Assembly: GCA_026874595.1 (NCBI GenBank) | Contig: CM049320.1 | Coordinates: forward strand, 22,703,714 to 22,767,713 | Source of the DNA: Sipunculus nudus | Taxonomy: Eukaryota; Annelida; Sipuncula; Golfingiida; Sipunculidae | Length of the DNA stretch: 64,000 bases | Reading direction: 5' to 3' | Shown here: piece by piece, positions 47,219-60,578 of the stretch | Position numbering within the stretch: the stretch's first letter is position 1 | How the letters are laid out: each line of letters opens with the position of its first letter | Position numbers and translations under genes: made by a program | The notes under the pieces: model-generated | What the model saw: only the letters and a program-made list of their open reading frames with translations | Database searches by the model: none | Told to the model about the DNA's origin: nothing

Positions 47219-47311
47219 AAAAAAAAATCCAGGGGAGTGTCTTGAGGAGAGAGAGAGAGAAAAATCCAGGGGAGTGTCTTGAGGAGAGAGAGAGAGAGAG
47301 AGAGAGAGAGC
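47219..47311. repeat. Duplicated 40-bp word with (GA)n
   Basis: AAATCCAGGGGAGTGTCTTG followed by GAGAGA occurs twice in tandem. The second copy extends into a longer GA run. Confidence 0.8.
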
Positions 47312-47880
47312 AGATAACATTTTGCAGAAGATATGTCTGGTGTAACTGCAAGATCACTCTTCAGTTTGTATGCATAACTTTGAAACTGTGCAACCACTAT
47401 TCACTGCTGATATGACTTCTGGATATATAATAATTAGATATATTATTATATATAACTCCGGTGAGGAAATCGGTGGGGACATTCATACAAGTTCTGAGGT
47501 ACCCAATAAGTGTTTGTTGGGCAGTATATAAGCATAAACAATTCATAACGATTCAAGATAATTTCCCGGTTCGCCACAAGGGTAAGGGAGCGGTTATTTC
47601 CCCATGGTCAATCCTTCCACGAAATTCATCGCGAAATTAACATTGGAATTCATCGCGAAACAAGCAATTAATGATTATTACATAAACTTTAGCCAGCTTG
47701 GACAACGAAATATCTAGTAGCCAAAACTATTATTTTTGGTCGGAGAAAGTTGGTTGCATCATCCAAGCAGATGATTTTAAGGTGTGGATTAAGGAGTGGG
47801 TTTATAGTCTGATATGACCGACGCACTCAGTCTCATCCGACTTTACAATCTTCCTTCCTCGTCTTTCGGGCCTGTTCATT

Positions 47881-50800
47881 TTTAGCTCAGCTGACTGAAA
47901 GTCATCTGAGCTATAGCGATCACTCTTTGTCCGTCGTCCGTCTGTCCGTCTGTCTGTCTGTCCGTCTGTCCGTCTGTCCGTCCGTTAACCAGGCACAAAT
48001 CGTAACCGCTGGACCTAGAACCTTGTAACTTGGCATTCTGAGAGGTCCATGAAAAATCTCCTTGGAAACCAGAAATTAGGTCTCTGTTACCCATATCCTT
48101 CGAGCTATGGGGCCCCAAAGTACCCCCCAGAAAAGTCCAAAATTTCATACAAAAATTTCAATATCTCATTAACTACTTGACTGATGGTCATGATTTTTGG
48201 AATACATATTGATCATGAGAGGTTCCATCAGTTCCTGAAGACTGGTGGCGCCACCTGTATTTTTCGATTTTTTACGAATTTTTTTCTCTATTTTTGAGAC
48301 CTCTAAAAATGTGAACATCTGTTAACAAGGCACAAATCGTAATGACTGGACTTAGAATCTTCATTCTCGACACACTGAGAGACCTATGAAAAGTCTCCAT
48401 GGAAACCAGAAACTAGGTCTCTGTTACCCATATCCTTCCAGCTATGGGGCCCCAAACTACCCCCCCAGAAAAGTAAAAAATTTCAAACAATAACTTCAAT
48501 ATCTCATTAAATACTTGACTGATGGTCATGATTTTTGTCATACATATTGATCATGAGATGTTCCATCACTTCCTGCAGACTGGTGGCGCCACCTGTATCG
48601 TTCAATTTTTTACGAATTTTTTCTCTATTTTTGAGACCTTTCAAAATGTAAACATCTGTTAACAAGGCACAAATCGTAAAGACTGGACCTAGAATCTTCA
48701 TTCTTGACACACTGAGAGACCTATGAAAAGTCTCCATGGAAACCAGAAATTAGGTCTCTGTTACCTATATTCTTCGAGCTATGGAGCCCCAAAGTACCCC
48801 CAAGAAAAGTAAAAAATTTCATACAAAAACTTCAATATCTCATTAACTACTTGACTGATGGTCATGATTTGTGGCATAACTATTGATTATGAGATGTGTC
48901 ATCACTTCCTGCAGACTGGTGGTGCCACCTTTATTGTTCGATTTTTTACGATTTTTTCCTCTTTTTTTGAGACCTTTAAGGATGCTGTCATCTGTTAGCA
49001 TGGCACAAATCATAACGACTGGACCTAGAATCTTCATTCTTGACACACTGAGAGGTCCATGAAAAATATCCTTGGAAACCAGAAATTAGGTCTCTGTTAA
49101 CCATATCCTTCGAGCTATGGGGCACCAAAGTACCCCCCCCCCCCCCCCGAGTAGTCAAAAATTTCATACAAAAACTTCAATATCTCAATAACTACATCAC
49201 TGATGGTCATGATTTTTGGCATACATATTGATTATGAAATGTTTCATCAGTTCCTGCAGACTTGTGGCGCCACCTTTATTGTTCGATTTTTTACGATTTT
49301 TTCCTCTATTTTTGAGACCTTTAAGGATGCTGTCATCTGTTAGCATGGCACAAATCATAACGACTGGACCTAGAATCTTCATTCTTGACACACTGAGAGG
49401 TCCATGAAAAATATCCTTGGAAACCAGAAATTAGGTCTCTGTTAACCATATCCTTCGAGCTATGGGGCACCAAAGTACCCCCCCCCCCCCCAGAGTAGTC
49501 AAAAATTTCATACAAAAACTTCAATATCTCAATAACTACATCACTGATGGTCATGATTTTTGGCATACATATTGATTATGAAATGTTCCATCAGTTCCTG
49601 CAGACTTGTGGCGCCACCTGTTTTGTTTGATTTTTTTACGATTTTTTCCTCTATTTTTGAGACCTTTAAGGATACTGTCATCTGTTAACATGGCACAAAT
49701 CATAACAACTGGACCTAGAATCTTCATTCTCGACACACTGAGAGACCTATGAAAAGTCTCCATGGAAACCAAAATTAGGTCTCTGTTACCCATTTTCTTC
49801 AAGCTATGGAGCCCTAAAGTACCCCCAAGAAAAGTAAAAAAATTCATACAAAAACTTCAATATCTCATTAACTACTTGAATGATGGTCATGATTTGTGGC
49901 ATAACTATTGATCATGAGATGTATCATCTGTTCCTGCAGACTGGTGGCACCACCTGTATCGTTCGATTTTTTACGATTTTTTCCTCTATTTTTGAGACCT
50001 TTAAGGATGCTGTCATCTGTTAGCATGGCACAAATCGTAACGACTGGACCTAGAATCTTCATTCTCAACACACTAGAAGACCTATGAAAAGTCTCCATGG
50101 AAACCAGAAATTAGGTCTCTGTTACCCATATCCTTTGAGCTATGGGGCCCCAAAGTACTCCCCCAGAGTAGTCAAAAATTTCATACAAAAACTTCAATAT
50201 CTCAATAACTACATCGCTGATGTTCATGATTTTTGGCAAACATATTGATTATGAGATGTTCCATCAGTTCCTGCAGACTGGTGGCGCCACCTATATTGTT
50301 TGATTTTTTTACGATTTCTTCCTCTATTTTTGAGACTTTTAAGGATGCTGTCATCTGTTAGCATGGCACAAATTGTAACGACTGGACCTAGAATCTTCAT
50401 TCTCAATACACTGAGAGACCTATGAAAAGTCTCCATGGAAACCAGAAATTAGGTCTCTGTTACCCATATCCTTCGAGCTATGGGGCCCCAAAGTACCCCT
50501 CAGAGTAGTCAAAAATTTCATACAAAAACTTCAATATCTCAATAACTACATCACTGATGGTCATGATTTGTGGCATAACTATTGATCAAGAGGTGTTCCA
50601 TCAGTTCCTGCAGACTGGTGGCACAACCTGTATTTGTTCGGGGTTTTTTTTACGAATGTTTTATCTATTTTTGAGACCTTTAAAGATATGAACATCTGTT
50701 AACAGGGCACAAATCATAAAAACTGGACCTAGAATCTTCATTCTTGACCCACAGGGAGACCCATGAAAATTCTCCATGGAAACCTGAAATAAGGTCTCTG

Positions 50801-51790
50801 TTACCCATATTCTTTAGGCTGTATGGCTCCAAAATACACCCCAGAATAATGGAAAATTTGATACAAAAAGTGCAGTATCTCAATAACTATAAGACTGATG
50901 GTCATGATTTTTGCATACATATTGATCATGAGCTGTTTCATCAGTTTCTGCAGAGAGGGTGCGCCACCTCTATTTTTTTCAAATTTTTACGAATTTTTTT
51001 CTCTTTTTTCGAGACTTTTGAAGATGTGGTTATCTATCAAGAGGGTACAAATTGCAACAACTGGACCTAGAAACTTCATTCTTGTCATGCAAGGAGGCCC
51101 ATGAAGAGTGCCTGTGGAAACTTGAAATTAGGTCTCTGTTACCCATATCCTTCAAGCTATAGGACTCTGAAGTATCCCTCAGAATAATGGACAATTTGAT
51201 ACAAAAGCTGAAGTATCTGAACAACTAATATGGAGATCATCATGATTCTTTGCATGGATATTGACCATTAAGTGTTTTTAGCTCAGCTGACTGTAAGTCA
51301 TCTGAAGTATCCCTCAGAATAATGGACAATTTGATACAAAAGCTCAAGTGTCTAAACAACTATTGCAGTGATCACCATGATTCTTTGCATGGATATTGAT
51401 CATGGAATGTGTCATCAGTTTCTGCAGTATGGTGGCGCCACCTGTATTTTTTTATTTTTACGAATTTTTTTCTCTATTTTTGAGACCTCATAAGATGCGG
51501 TCATCTGTTAACATGGCACAAAACGTAACAACTGGACCTAGAATCTTCTCTCTTGACATGCTGAGAGGCCCATGAAAAGTTTCCTTAAAAACTTGAAATT
51601 AGGTCTCTGTTACCCATAACCTCTGAGCTATGGGGCTCCGAAGTACCCCCCAGAAAAATGAAAAATTTGATACAAAAGCTCAAGTATCTGAACAATCATT
51701 ATATTGATCACCATGATTCTTTGCATGGATATTGATCATGAAATGTTTCATCAGTTTCTGCATTCTGGTGGCGCCACCTGTATTTTTTCA
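47881..51790. mobile_element. Repeat element with CGTCCGTC leader and amplified interior
   Basis: The left end reads TTTAGCTCAGCTGACTGAAA with an adjoining inverted partner (TCATCTGAGCT), followed by a CGTCCGTCTGTC-type pyrimidine tract (47930-47990). This layout resembles a repeat family common in bivalve genomes (from memory). The interior is a tandem repeat of 336-345 bp. A further internal left-end word is at 51277. No coding frame is supported; the overlapping minus frames of 60-100 codons just repeat with the unit. Confidence 0.65.
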
Positions 51791-52150
51791 ATTTTTAGCT
51801 AAGCTGACTGAAAGTCATCTGAGCTGTAGGGATCACCTTTTGTCCGTCGTCCGTCCGGCCATCCAGGTGTCTGTCTGTTAACAGGGCACAAATCGTAACC
51901 GCTAGACCGGGAATCTTCTTACTTGAAATCCTGGGAGGTCTATGGAAATTCTCCTTGTAAACCTGAAATTAAGTCACTGTGACCTATATTCTTCGAGCTA
52001 TGGGGTTCTGAAGTACCCCCCAGAATAATGCAAAATTTAATACAAAAGCTCAAGTATCTGAACAACTAATGCATTAATCACCATGTTTTTTTGCATGGAT
52101 ATTGATCATGGAGTGTTTCATCAATTTCTGGAGATTGGTGGCGCCACCTA
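48160..52150. repeat. Tandem repeat of about 337 bp
   Basis: The landmark TGGTGGCGCCACCT recurs near 48243, 48581, 48917, 49262, 49606, 49942, 50279, 50616, 50957, 51430, 51766 and 52138. Spacing is 336-345 except for two longer gaps that contain inserted left-end sequence. Divergence rises toward the right. The units starting at about 48978 and 49322 are almost identical, and poly-C runs (49133-49148, 49478-49491) sit at the same unit position. Confidence 0.9.
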
Positions 52151-52976
52151 TATTTTTTTTATTTTTTACGATTTTTTTCTCTACTTTTGTGATCTTTAAA
52201 CATTTGGTCATCTGTAAACAGGGCACAAATCATAATGACTGGACCTAGAATCTTCTGTCCTCACCTCAAGGGAAGCCCATAAAAGGTCTACATAGACCCG
52301 AAATAAGGTCCTTGTTACCCATATTCTGTGAGCTATGGGGCTCTGAAGTCCCCCAGAATAAAGATTTGGTCATATATTAACAGGGCACAAATCATAATGA
52401 CTGGACCTAGAATCTTCTGTCCTCACCTCCAGGGAAGCCCATAAAAGGTCTACATGGAAACCCGAAATAAGGTCCCTGTTACCCATATCCTTCATGCTCT
52501 GGGGCTCCGAAGTACTCCCCAGAATAAAGATTTCGTCATCTGTTAACAGAGCACAAATTATAATGACTTGACCTAGAATCTTCTTTCTTGATATGCTAGG
52601 ACGCCCCTGAAAAGTCTCCTTGTGCACCTGAAATTACATCTCTGTTACCCATATCCTTCATCCTATGCGGCTTTGAAATACCCCCCAGAATAAACATTTG
52701 GATTTGTTAACAGGGCACAAATCATAATAACTGGACCTAGAATTTTATTTTTTGACATGCTGGGAGACCCCTGAAAAGTCATCTTGTAAACCTTGAAAAT
52801 AGGTGTCTGTTACCCATATCCTTCATGCTACAGAGCTCCATAGTACCCTAATGAATATTGGATGATTTTATACAAAAGGTCAAGTTTGGAAAAAGTATTT
52901 CATTCAAATTTGACATTCAGATAATAAAATTATTTTTGTCAATGTCTTCCTGGTCAGCTGAGCGTCATGACCCCTG
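51796..52976. mobile_element. Second element of the same family with right end
   Basis: A new left end (TTAGCTAAGCTGACTGAAAG and CCGTCGTCCGTCCGG) starts here. The right end at about 52950-52976 reads GTCAGCTGAGCGTCATGACC. GCTCAGCTGAC at 47885-47895 and its inverse at 52953-52963 are perfect 11-bp inverted ends of the composite. Confidence 0.55.
52200..52850. repeat. Shortened unit, about 163-bp period
   Basis: GGGCACAAATCATAATGACT recurs near 52221, 52383, 52549 and 52713. These units lack the GGTGGCGCCACC half of the 337-bp unit. Confidence 0.7.
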
Positions 52977-55230
52977 GGTCACTTGTTGTAGCTTTTCTAT
53001 GCTTCCTGGGGAGCATACAACCCAGGCAGTCTTGAAGGTTATTCGTTCTACATTTGCCTTCCTCCCATGACCTTCCTACCATGACTCAAATTAAAATTTG
53101 AATATCAGTTCATGAATAAAAGCCGCATCAGACAAATAAAATGTATCTCCACATATTTAACGTATATATTCACTAAAGTTTCATTGTTTACAAAAACATT
53201 TCCCCCTTTTACTCGGGGGGGGGGGGGGGGGGGGGAAGAAACATCCTGAATAACATCCACATTTCTTCGTGGTTGTCTTTTTTGCTTTGTGACAGGTGTC
53301 TCCTAACAAATTAGAGTACATCCATAACAACTGGCTTACGAAAAACCATTTCCATTTTTGCGATAATTTGCCATAAATTCTTGAGTGATCAGCTGATAAT
53401 TTTACATAAATGGCGACCTTCTGTGATACAATCACTGTCTACGTTACAGAAGACAAGATGGAAATACTGATAAGTTCATTTAAATAGTTTATAAGGTATG
53501 CACAGGAATATGGGAATATTGTCCTGAAATTTGGATCTTAAAGAATTACTTGGACAACTATTCCCCTTTGGTGGGCAGGCAGATATGTAGGTATATTGAT
53601 TCAGAAGTTAGATTTACTGACTAGACCCTCTAGGCGTCTTATAAAATACACAGTGTCATATAATATTAACAGTGTCTAAATTATGGCGTTAATGCATAAG
53701 CTAGCCATTTAACTCATGACCACAAGATACACAGTTCTTGGTGCAATCATAGGTTACAGTAAGTTTAAACCTCCTCTGACGTATATATGATATCAATCAG
53801 ATATAAATGGGCAAGGTAAAATGTCGATGACAGAGAAAGGACCTTTTGATTGAGAGAGAGAGAGAGAGAGAGAGCGTACATAGACATATATACATAACAC
53901 ACTGTGTAATAGTACGATGCTCAACATTCATAATGCTAATTAATGCTAAAATCTCTTTTTGTGTTATGATTTGCTGCCGCAATGAAGTATCAAATTTCAT
54001 CCTCTTATTTACTGCAGACGGAAATAGAGAGAGATTTAAAAGAGATTCAATAAGTAACTAGAAAATGTTACAGTGTAACCGTATTCAGGTGCTGTCAATG
54101 AAGTACACAGATAACAATGAAGTCCACATTGATCCCATGAGAGTTTGATTAAGAAACACATGCCGGTTTATAATAATAATACATGTATGTTTAGAACTAA
54201 ATCCAGATAAACGTTCTAGACTAGGCAGAATATAAGAAAATTTGTGCATATTTAAAGTATTGGATGCAAATCGTATTAATGCATGGTATACAGTCTATTC
54301 AAGGGCAATGAAAGGTGCTGAATCCAAATCTGCTGTATGCCCAGCTGGCAAATGGACCAAAATGCTTCAAAATTGTTAGTAACCATGGCAACCTGTGTTT
54401 ATTATCCAGTAATTCTGATGTTCAGGCACCCAGAAAAAAAAGCCATCCATTTGAGTTTCACTCGATGTTTGTCTCAACAAATGATGATTAATTGCTAACC
54501 CTTTCGTTTGCCAATGTCACAGCTTTTCATTTCATGAATATCACAATTTTCATAGGAACATTGAGGAGGTAGACCCTCTCATAAATAACTTGCGGCAAAA
54601 AGAAATTGGGAAGTGTTTACATCAGTACAGGGATATACACCTTCTTTGCAAATTTTCTTGAAATAGTACATCCTCGTAAGATTTAAGTAGTAATATTTCT
54701 GTTAAATAGTTACAGCACATTCATTAGCATTCCGTATCGAAAGATATTGTTCAGCACAGATGAGATCACAGCAAATATTTGCTAAATAAAATGTCATTTT
54801 TTATGAAATATTGATATCTGTTGTAGTATCTTGTTGTATCACAATGATAGTCGGGATCAAGTCAAATCAAGCCTCTGCCTTCTGTAGGCTAATCCTATAA
54901 ATTTTATCCCACTGTGTATTACTTTATAAAAAAAGGTTACAAAACTAACTCTTGCTTTTCTTGAAAGACAATTTATGCCTCTTAGTGTTGATTAACATGT
55001 AATATAATTTTTATGATCATGTTATATTGCAATATTTGTGAAAAAAATATGGTTAAAGGGAGCTGAAAAATACAGTTATGCTATATGTTTGTCTGCACAT
55101 CGGTACATGTAATAAAAACTTTGGAATCAGCCAGTAACTCGTACTGGTCGATACTTGTGATATTTATGGTAAATGAGCGCCTGAGGAACCTTAACCTGCG
55201 TTTTTGGTACCAATGTCAATGTTGTCAATT
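52977..55230. other. Unique sequence with simple repeats, no gene seen
   Basis: Contains a G21 run (53215-53235) and a GA run (about 53853-53874). No coding potential recognised on either strand. Confidence 0.5.
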
Positions 55231-55247
55231 TATGTTATGTATGTAAG

Positions 55248-55251
<4 letters not shown>

Positions 55252-55298
<47 letters not shown>
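55252..55298. repeat. (AT)n microsatellite
   Basis: An uninterrupted alternating AT run flanked by non-repetitive sequence. Confidence 0.9.
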
Positions 55299-55301
<3 letters not shown>

Positions 55302-55519
55302 ACACCGAAAGACACGTGCTGATATAGAATTGGGATTTACCATTGATACTTCAGCCCATATGGGGATTGCTCTAACAAACTTATCCATAGTGCGGACACG
55401 AACACCATCGACATACATATGCATTGCTTTGTGGCGATTGTGCTTAAATATCTGAGCCTGGAATCCGAAGGTGAGCGTCTTTTATAATGTTGTTTCAATA
55501 TATTTCATGTGTTATACTT

Positions 55520-55900
55520 TCTTAGCTAGTAGCGATCAGTCTTTGTTCGTCGCCGTCCATCTGTCCGTCTGTCAGCGTGGTCAATGAAAACGATCTCCCT
55601 TGACATTTAAAATAAGGTCACTGTGAACTATATTCTCTGAGTTATCGGGCCTGTTTGGGCAGCCAAGAATAATTAGAAAATTGACACAAAAGATCAAGTA
55701 TTGCAATAACTGACACATTGAATGGCATGATTCTTTCCATGCATATTGTTCACGGACAGTTTCATCAGTTCCTGAAGACTGGTGGTCGCATCTGTATTTT
55801 TTCTATTTTTATACATTTTATTCTGTACTTTTAAGACCTTAAAATGAGGTAATCCTTACGCAAACAACGCACAAACCGTAACCGTTGGACCTAGTTAACC
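55520..55900. mobile_element. Truncated single copy of the 47.9-kb element
   Basis: TAGCGATCAGTCTTTGTTCG, CCGTCCATCTGTCCGTCTGT, GAAGACTGGTGG and GTTGGACCTAG occur in the same order as in 47881-48340, but diverged and as a single unit. Confidence 0.6.
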
Positions 55901-57000
55901 CTATTTTAAAGTTGCAGCGAGGAAGATATAAACCCTGTGATCCATGATATGAACTTTGGTAATATTAAAAATACATCTGCTGTGAGTTTACTGACTAGTA
56001 TTATAATCGGTATTCATAATCCTTCTGTCCCATACACATTTATTGGAATAAAAATAGCAATTGTCTAATGGGAGTAAAAGTAAATACACCCAAAGAACGA
56101 AATTTTTATAATACTTTAACTTTGAAGCTGGCCATCTTTAAATGATCTAATTTGTGTGTGGACTCTGGTCTAGTAGCCTTCCTGACAATGAAAGCTTGTT
56201 GCCTCTCCGTGTATAATTTTTTTTATAGAAGCGTTAGAAAATAAATATTGAAGAATAAGTAATTAAAGAAAGAAAAATAACTCAAGGGTCATGAAGCTCT
56301 CCATTTAACAAATTCCTTTTTATATGGAAAATATTAAAGTTGTTACTCACACCAGCTAATTAAGGTTGTCAGTAATGCCGCTTTTTCCTACACATACACG
56401 TTGTATGTTGCAACGGCTAGAGGGTAACTTGGTACAAGTTCATATATGGCTTTAGCCGTACAACATTTACTACAAGGAAGTGTACATATCTGATGAAGAC
56501 AGATATCTGAATTTCATGGATTGCAGAAGGCAAGATACCGTTTCCTGGCACACATTTATATCAATATGTCGAAAAAACACTGCAATTAATGTTATAATAA
56601 ATGTAGATACATAAAATAAGTTGTCAACGTATTTTATACCGTTATACAAAGTAAATAGTGCCAGAGAGAGAAAGAAGGGGGGAGAGAGAGAGAGAGAGAG
56701 GGGGGAATGTTTACATAATATGACTTGATGATTCCAGAGTATTGTTATTCATATTAGCGGTTTTTGGTTGGATAAAATAAGAAATACTCTAATAAAGAAT
56801 GTAGAAACGGTATTACAATATCCGATTCCCTCGTACAACATCATCACATGTAAAACCTTCCAGGAATTTCACCCAGACAGCATCTTGCGCATGTATTGGA
56901 CCGGTAAGAGTGCAGCGCTAGGGTGATGACAGCTGGATACATTTCCTATCGGAAGAAGAACCGCTTCCTTAATTATATTCATATTATCTGTATCAATAGG
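55901..57000. other. No gene seen
   Basis: AT-rich DNA with a GA-rich microsatellite at about 56662-56705. Nothing else recognised. Confidence 0.5.
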
Positions 57001-57011
57001 ATTTATATGTA

Positions 57012-57330
57012 AATACTGAAAAAGGAATCCAGTAAGCCAAACATATGAATTATTATGTGGACAGTGGAAATGGAATTGAATATGAAAATTAGATTTATAA
57101 TGTGCACCCTGGTCAAGAAGTTCAAAAAGCTAAAAATATGAATTATCCCCTGGACCCTGGTCAAAGAATTCAGAAGGGTAAACAAATGAATTATTATGTG
57201 GACACTGACAACATGGTTGATCCTGTGGACTCTGGTCAAGGAATACAATAAGCTAAAAATATGATTTATCATGTTGACCCTGGTCAAGTAATTCGATAAG
57301 CTAAACATATGAATTTTCCTGTGGATCAAT
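57012..57330. repeat. Minisatellite, unit about 51 bp
   Basis: About six degenerate units share TGGTCAAG, AATTCAATAAGCTAAA and TATGAATTAT. Because the unit is a multiple of three, the minus strand shows a 108-codon open frame with a 17-residue repeat (xxLNSLTRVHxINHxFS). This is probably not coding. Confidence 0.7.
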
Positions 57331-60300
57331 CATCGAAAGCGTTTCCTCCGAACAAATGTAGGAACATAAGGTGTGATAAGATACGAAATGTAATCAACTT
57401 CTATATCTGACTAAGCATGTCATTGTCCTCGTTGCTATATTGCTCACTGTTCACATTTCCTGAACCAAACGTGGTTTTGTCTGAATATCAAAATGACTAT
57501 TCACGCATGATCGCTGTGCCAACTGTTTGAAGGCCAAAAACTGTTAATTTTTGCGAAAGGTAGGACGATAAAATGTACATGGTCTGGCATGTTTCATTTC
57601 TGATACAGTATTAACTAAACCCTTTGAATCATTAGTAGCAACCAAAAGTGGTATGAAACCAATATCCATTCGTGGTCGTGCTTTGTCAAATGAGAATTCA
57701 AAATATGATTCAGGATTCAGGATTAATTACCTACTATACCTTTATGGACAAAATCAATTCTAAATTAATATCATTTAACTTGTGGTAAAACGAACCGAAA
57801 TGAATTGTCTTTATGGGGATTTTCAAAGGAAAGAATAACTTATTAATAGTAATTTAACGAAGATGCTCTTAAATAATGGGGAAAAGAAAAGTAGAATCTC
57901 CCTTACAGAAGTAAGACAAAGTTTAGAAAAGATGATGTTGTACTGTGCGCTTACTTCCTTGTAGAAAAAGATTTATGTCTTGTGGAAGGTGTAACTGGAT
58001 TCTACAGAGATTTTTGGATATATTTCTGTCGGCAAAAAAAAAAGATAACCAACAAAGACATGACGCCTTCGATAAATAATGTAGTGCAGACGTACAATAA
58101 GCACCTGAAGACTTTGGAAAGATAGTTTGCAATTGAATAGAATGAGGCTCAGTTTCCCATATACTTATTATATGGAAGCAGTTGCTTAATAATTATGGGA
58201 ACTTTTTTTCTCTGAGCAGTAGAGCCTAAGTACTAACCGAATGGTCATGTTTATTCACGAGCCCCTTCAGGAATTCTTAACGTCTTACCTCAGTGTTTTA
58301 AACAAACTGACCAAGAGGAAAAATGTTGCTCTAGCTATGCGACTCAAACAGATATGCAAACATATTGTTGAATTTTTGGTCATATGATTATTAGATGTCC
58401 AATGTACAAATTTATCTACAAATGTAATATTACAAGAACTTGATAGCCAAGTTTGTTTTGCCTCTGTATTGAAGTTAATGATCAGGGTTTACATTTATTC
58501 TGAGAATGTATATGTTGAATAAAAAAAATATTTCACACTGGCCAGAGTGGCATATTACTTGAATAGGGCGGATATTGTATAGGGGAAATTTATTCATGAC
58601 ACATCTGCGGTAATGTAATTCATAAAATATTGGAATAAGATACAGTAGAATTGAGGGATCAAATACAACCAAAACACTGGGATAAGTATTTTATTTTATT
58701 TTTAATGAAAGCAAACATTTGCCTTTATCCTGAATACGTAACCGTAATCTAATCGGTATTTGATTGGTAGATTCCCTCGACTAATACCTGCCCATATCAG
58801 TTTATACTGACACAATGTCCACCCAACATTTATTTAGATACAGTAACTTTGTTACCTTATGAATGATAACTACGTCATTATATATCGCATATATAACCCA
58901 GGTAATGACACACCTTCATCAAAGAGAATGTAAACCATATTAATTTATGTTAGTTTTACAAGTAAGCGCTTGTTGAACTATATAAGAGACTAAAGCAGGG
59001 CAGCCTATTTCTGTAAAAAGATGCTGACGTCTTACAAATTAGTCTGCGCGGTGATTGCTTCTTCTGAAAACAAATATTAACATAACAAAACTGTGAGCAA
59101 ACGGTTTCTGAACGACCAATGACGCAATCTCGAAAAAATAACGTTGAATATTCAGAGGATGTCCGAAGGTACATGTATATCTGATTGATTTATATATTAA
59201 TTTCTCTTTTGTATATTCTACTGCAGATCTTATTTGCATCTGATTGATGCTGTATTGTGAATGCCCAAGTCTTCCTAGATTTATTCTTCCTTTTGAATTC
59301 TGAAGTTAAAGGAAACATGTTTATTAATTGAAATATATGTAGAGTGAAACCTCAAAATTACGACCAACAACGGGACCTCGATAAATTGGTCGCATGTTTG
59401 AGAAGTGTAGAAGTGTTTGCTAAACTGAGGTGGTCGTTATGCGAGACTTTTTTTCAAAGGTTTTACAGAATAAGATAAAATTTAAGATCAAGATTGAATT
59501 TAATACATACATGTTCAGCGGGCTTCATTTGCAACCATATTCAGTATGTTTAGAGAATTAACACCATTGTTCTTGATTGTTTGCGAAGTGGTTTTACATT
59601 GTATAGGGCTCTTGCATTGTCTTACAAGTCTTCATATTATTCCCACGTTTACTACATTGAAACTCATTTTGCAGGTAGGATGCATTTGGTACAGTGTATT
59701 TTATCAAAGAGAGCGAATGACCAATATAACAAAGAAACGCAAAAACTGCATGCAAAAATTCTAAATTCGTATTTTACGATGATGGTTGGACATTTGTGTA
59801 TAAAAACAATTTTGCTTTAATAAAATTTGATGTTACTAGTGTCTTTAAACAAATTCTATTTTCCAAAATGAAAATATCCATACTGTAAGCCAATTGTATT
59901 AATTTTACATTAATGTTTAAAACCGGAATGCGAACTTGCATTTAAAACGACTGAACATTCCAGCCGATAATGATATTATTTAAGAACCTGTTTGACTTTT
60001 TGTTTTCATACTTTCCATACCAACAAGCATATAGGTCCAACAGAAATGCATTTTATAATTTACGATATGATGCAAAAATATGGTTTTACTGATAAATCCT
60101 GTATGTTTGTTGTCTTGTAATTATATAATTTGGTATGTTAAAATATAAAGAAAATGTAATTTGGGCAATTGTTTCAGAACTGACATAGCATCACTGGCCA
60201 ACGTTGACAGTCCATGCTGTGCAAATGAATTTAAATAAGGGAACTGCATAAAAAAGTTGGTGTGTAATAAATTTCCAGACTGCTGACTCATATCACCAAA

Positions 60301-60458
60301 CTCAAGACTTTTCTAACACTTGGACATGAAAGAAGCATAATATTAGTAAAGAGTAAAAATCGAGTCAGACCAGGACTCATAATAAACTTATTACACCTTC
60401 AACCTTGACCTGTTCGTCTTACTGCATATAAATATATAACGAAACACACACAGTTAAC
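57331..60458. other. Intergenic, no gene seen
   Basis: AT-rich. A stretch at about 59340-59450 (GTGAAACCTC...GACC, later GAGGTGGTCGTTATGCGAG) has inverted CC(T)C/GGTGGTCG character like common animal MITE remnants; this is weak. ATTAAA on the minus strand at about 59816-59821 could serve as a polyadenylation signal for the gene to the right. Confidence 0.4.
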
Positions 60459-60578
60459 TTACTCATCTTTGCCATTGATTTTGACTTTGCTCTTGGGGAG
60501 TATAGCTTGAACGAGAGGGCGCCAAATGGGCCATGCAATAAACACAACAGGCACCATAAAATATGTCTGTAAATATAC
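60459..60578 (-). CDS. LPCAT3: LPCAT3/MBOAT5-like lysophospholipid acyltransferase, last exon
   Basis: Acceptor gtttgtag, then 39 codons in phase 0 and TAA at 60459-60461. It is hydrophobic (TYFMVPVVFIAWPIW), then basic, ending KVKINGKDE. The length matches the final segment of animal LPCAT3 proteins, where the last transmembrane helix is followed by a Lys-rich cytosolic tail. The tail here lacks a strict KKxx signal. The stop overlaps a good donor (GA-GTAAGT), so an alternative extra exon downstream is possible. The overlapping 98- and 74-codon minus frames are other-frame shadows. Confidence 0.7.
   Translation of the reverse strand, partial: VYLQTYFMVPVVFIAWPIWRPLVQAILPKSKVKINGKDE

Noticed and set aside
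47128-47397. 89-codon minus frame with Ser-Leu repeats
   Set aside because: It is produced by the GA/TC microsatellite.
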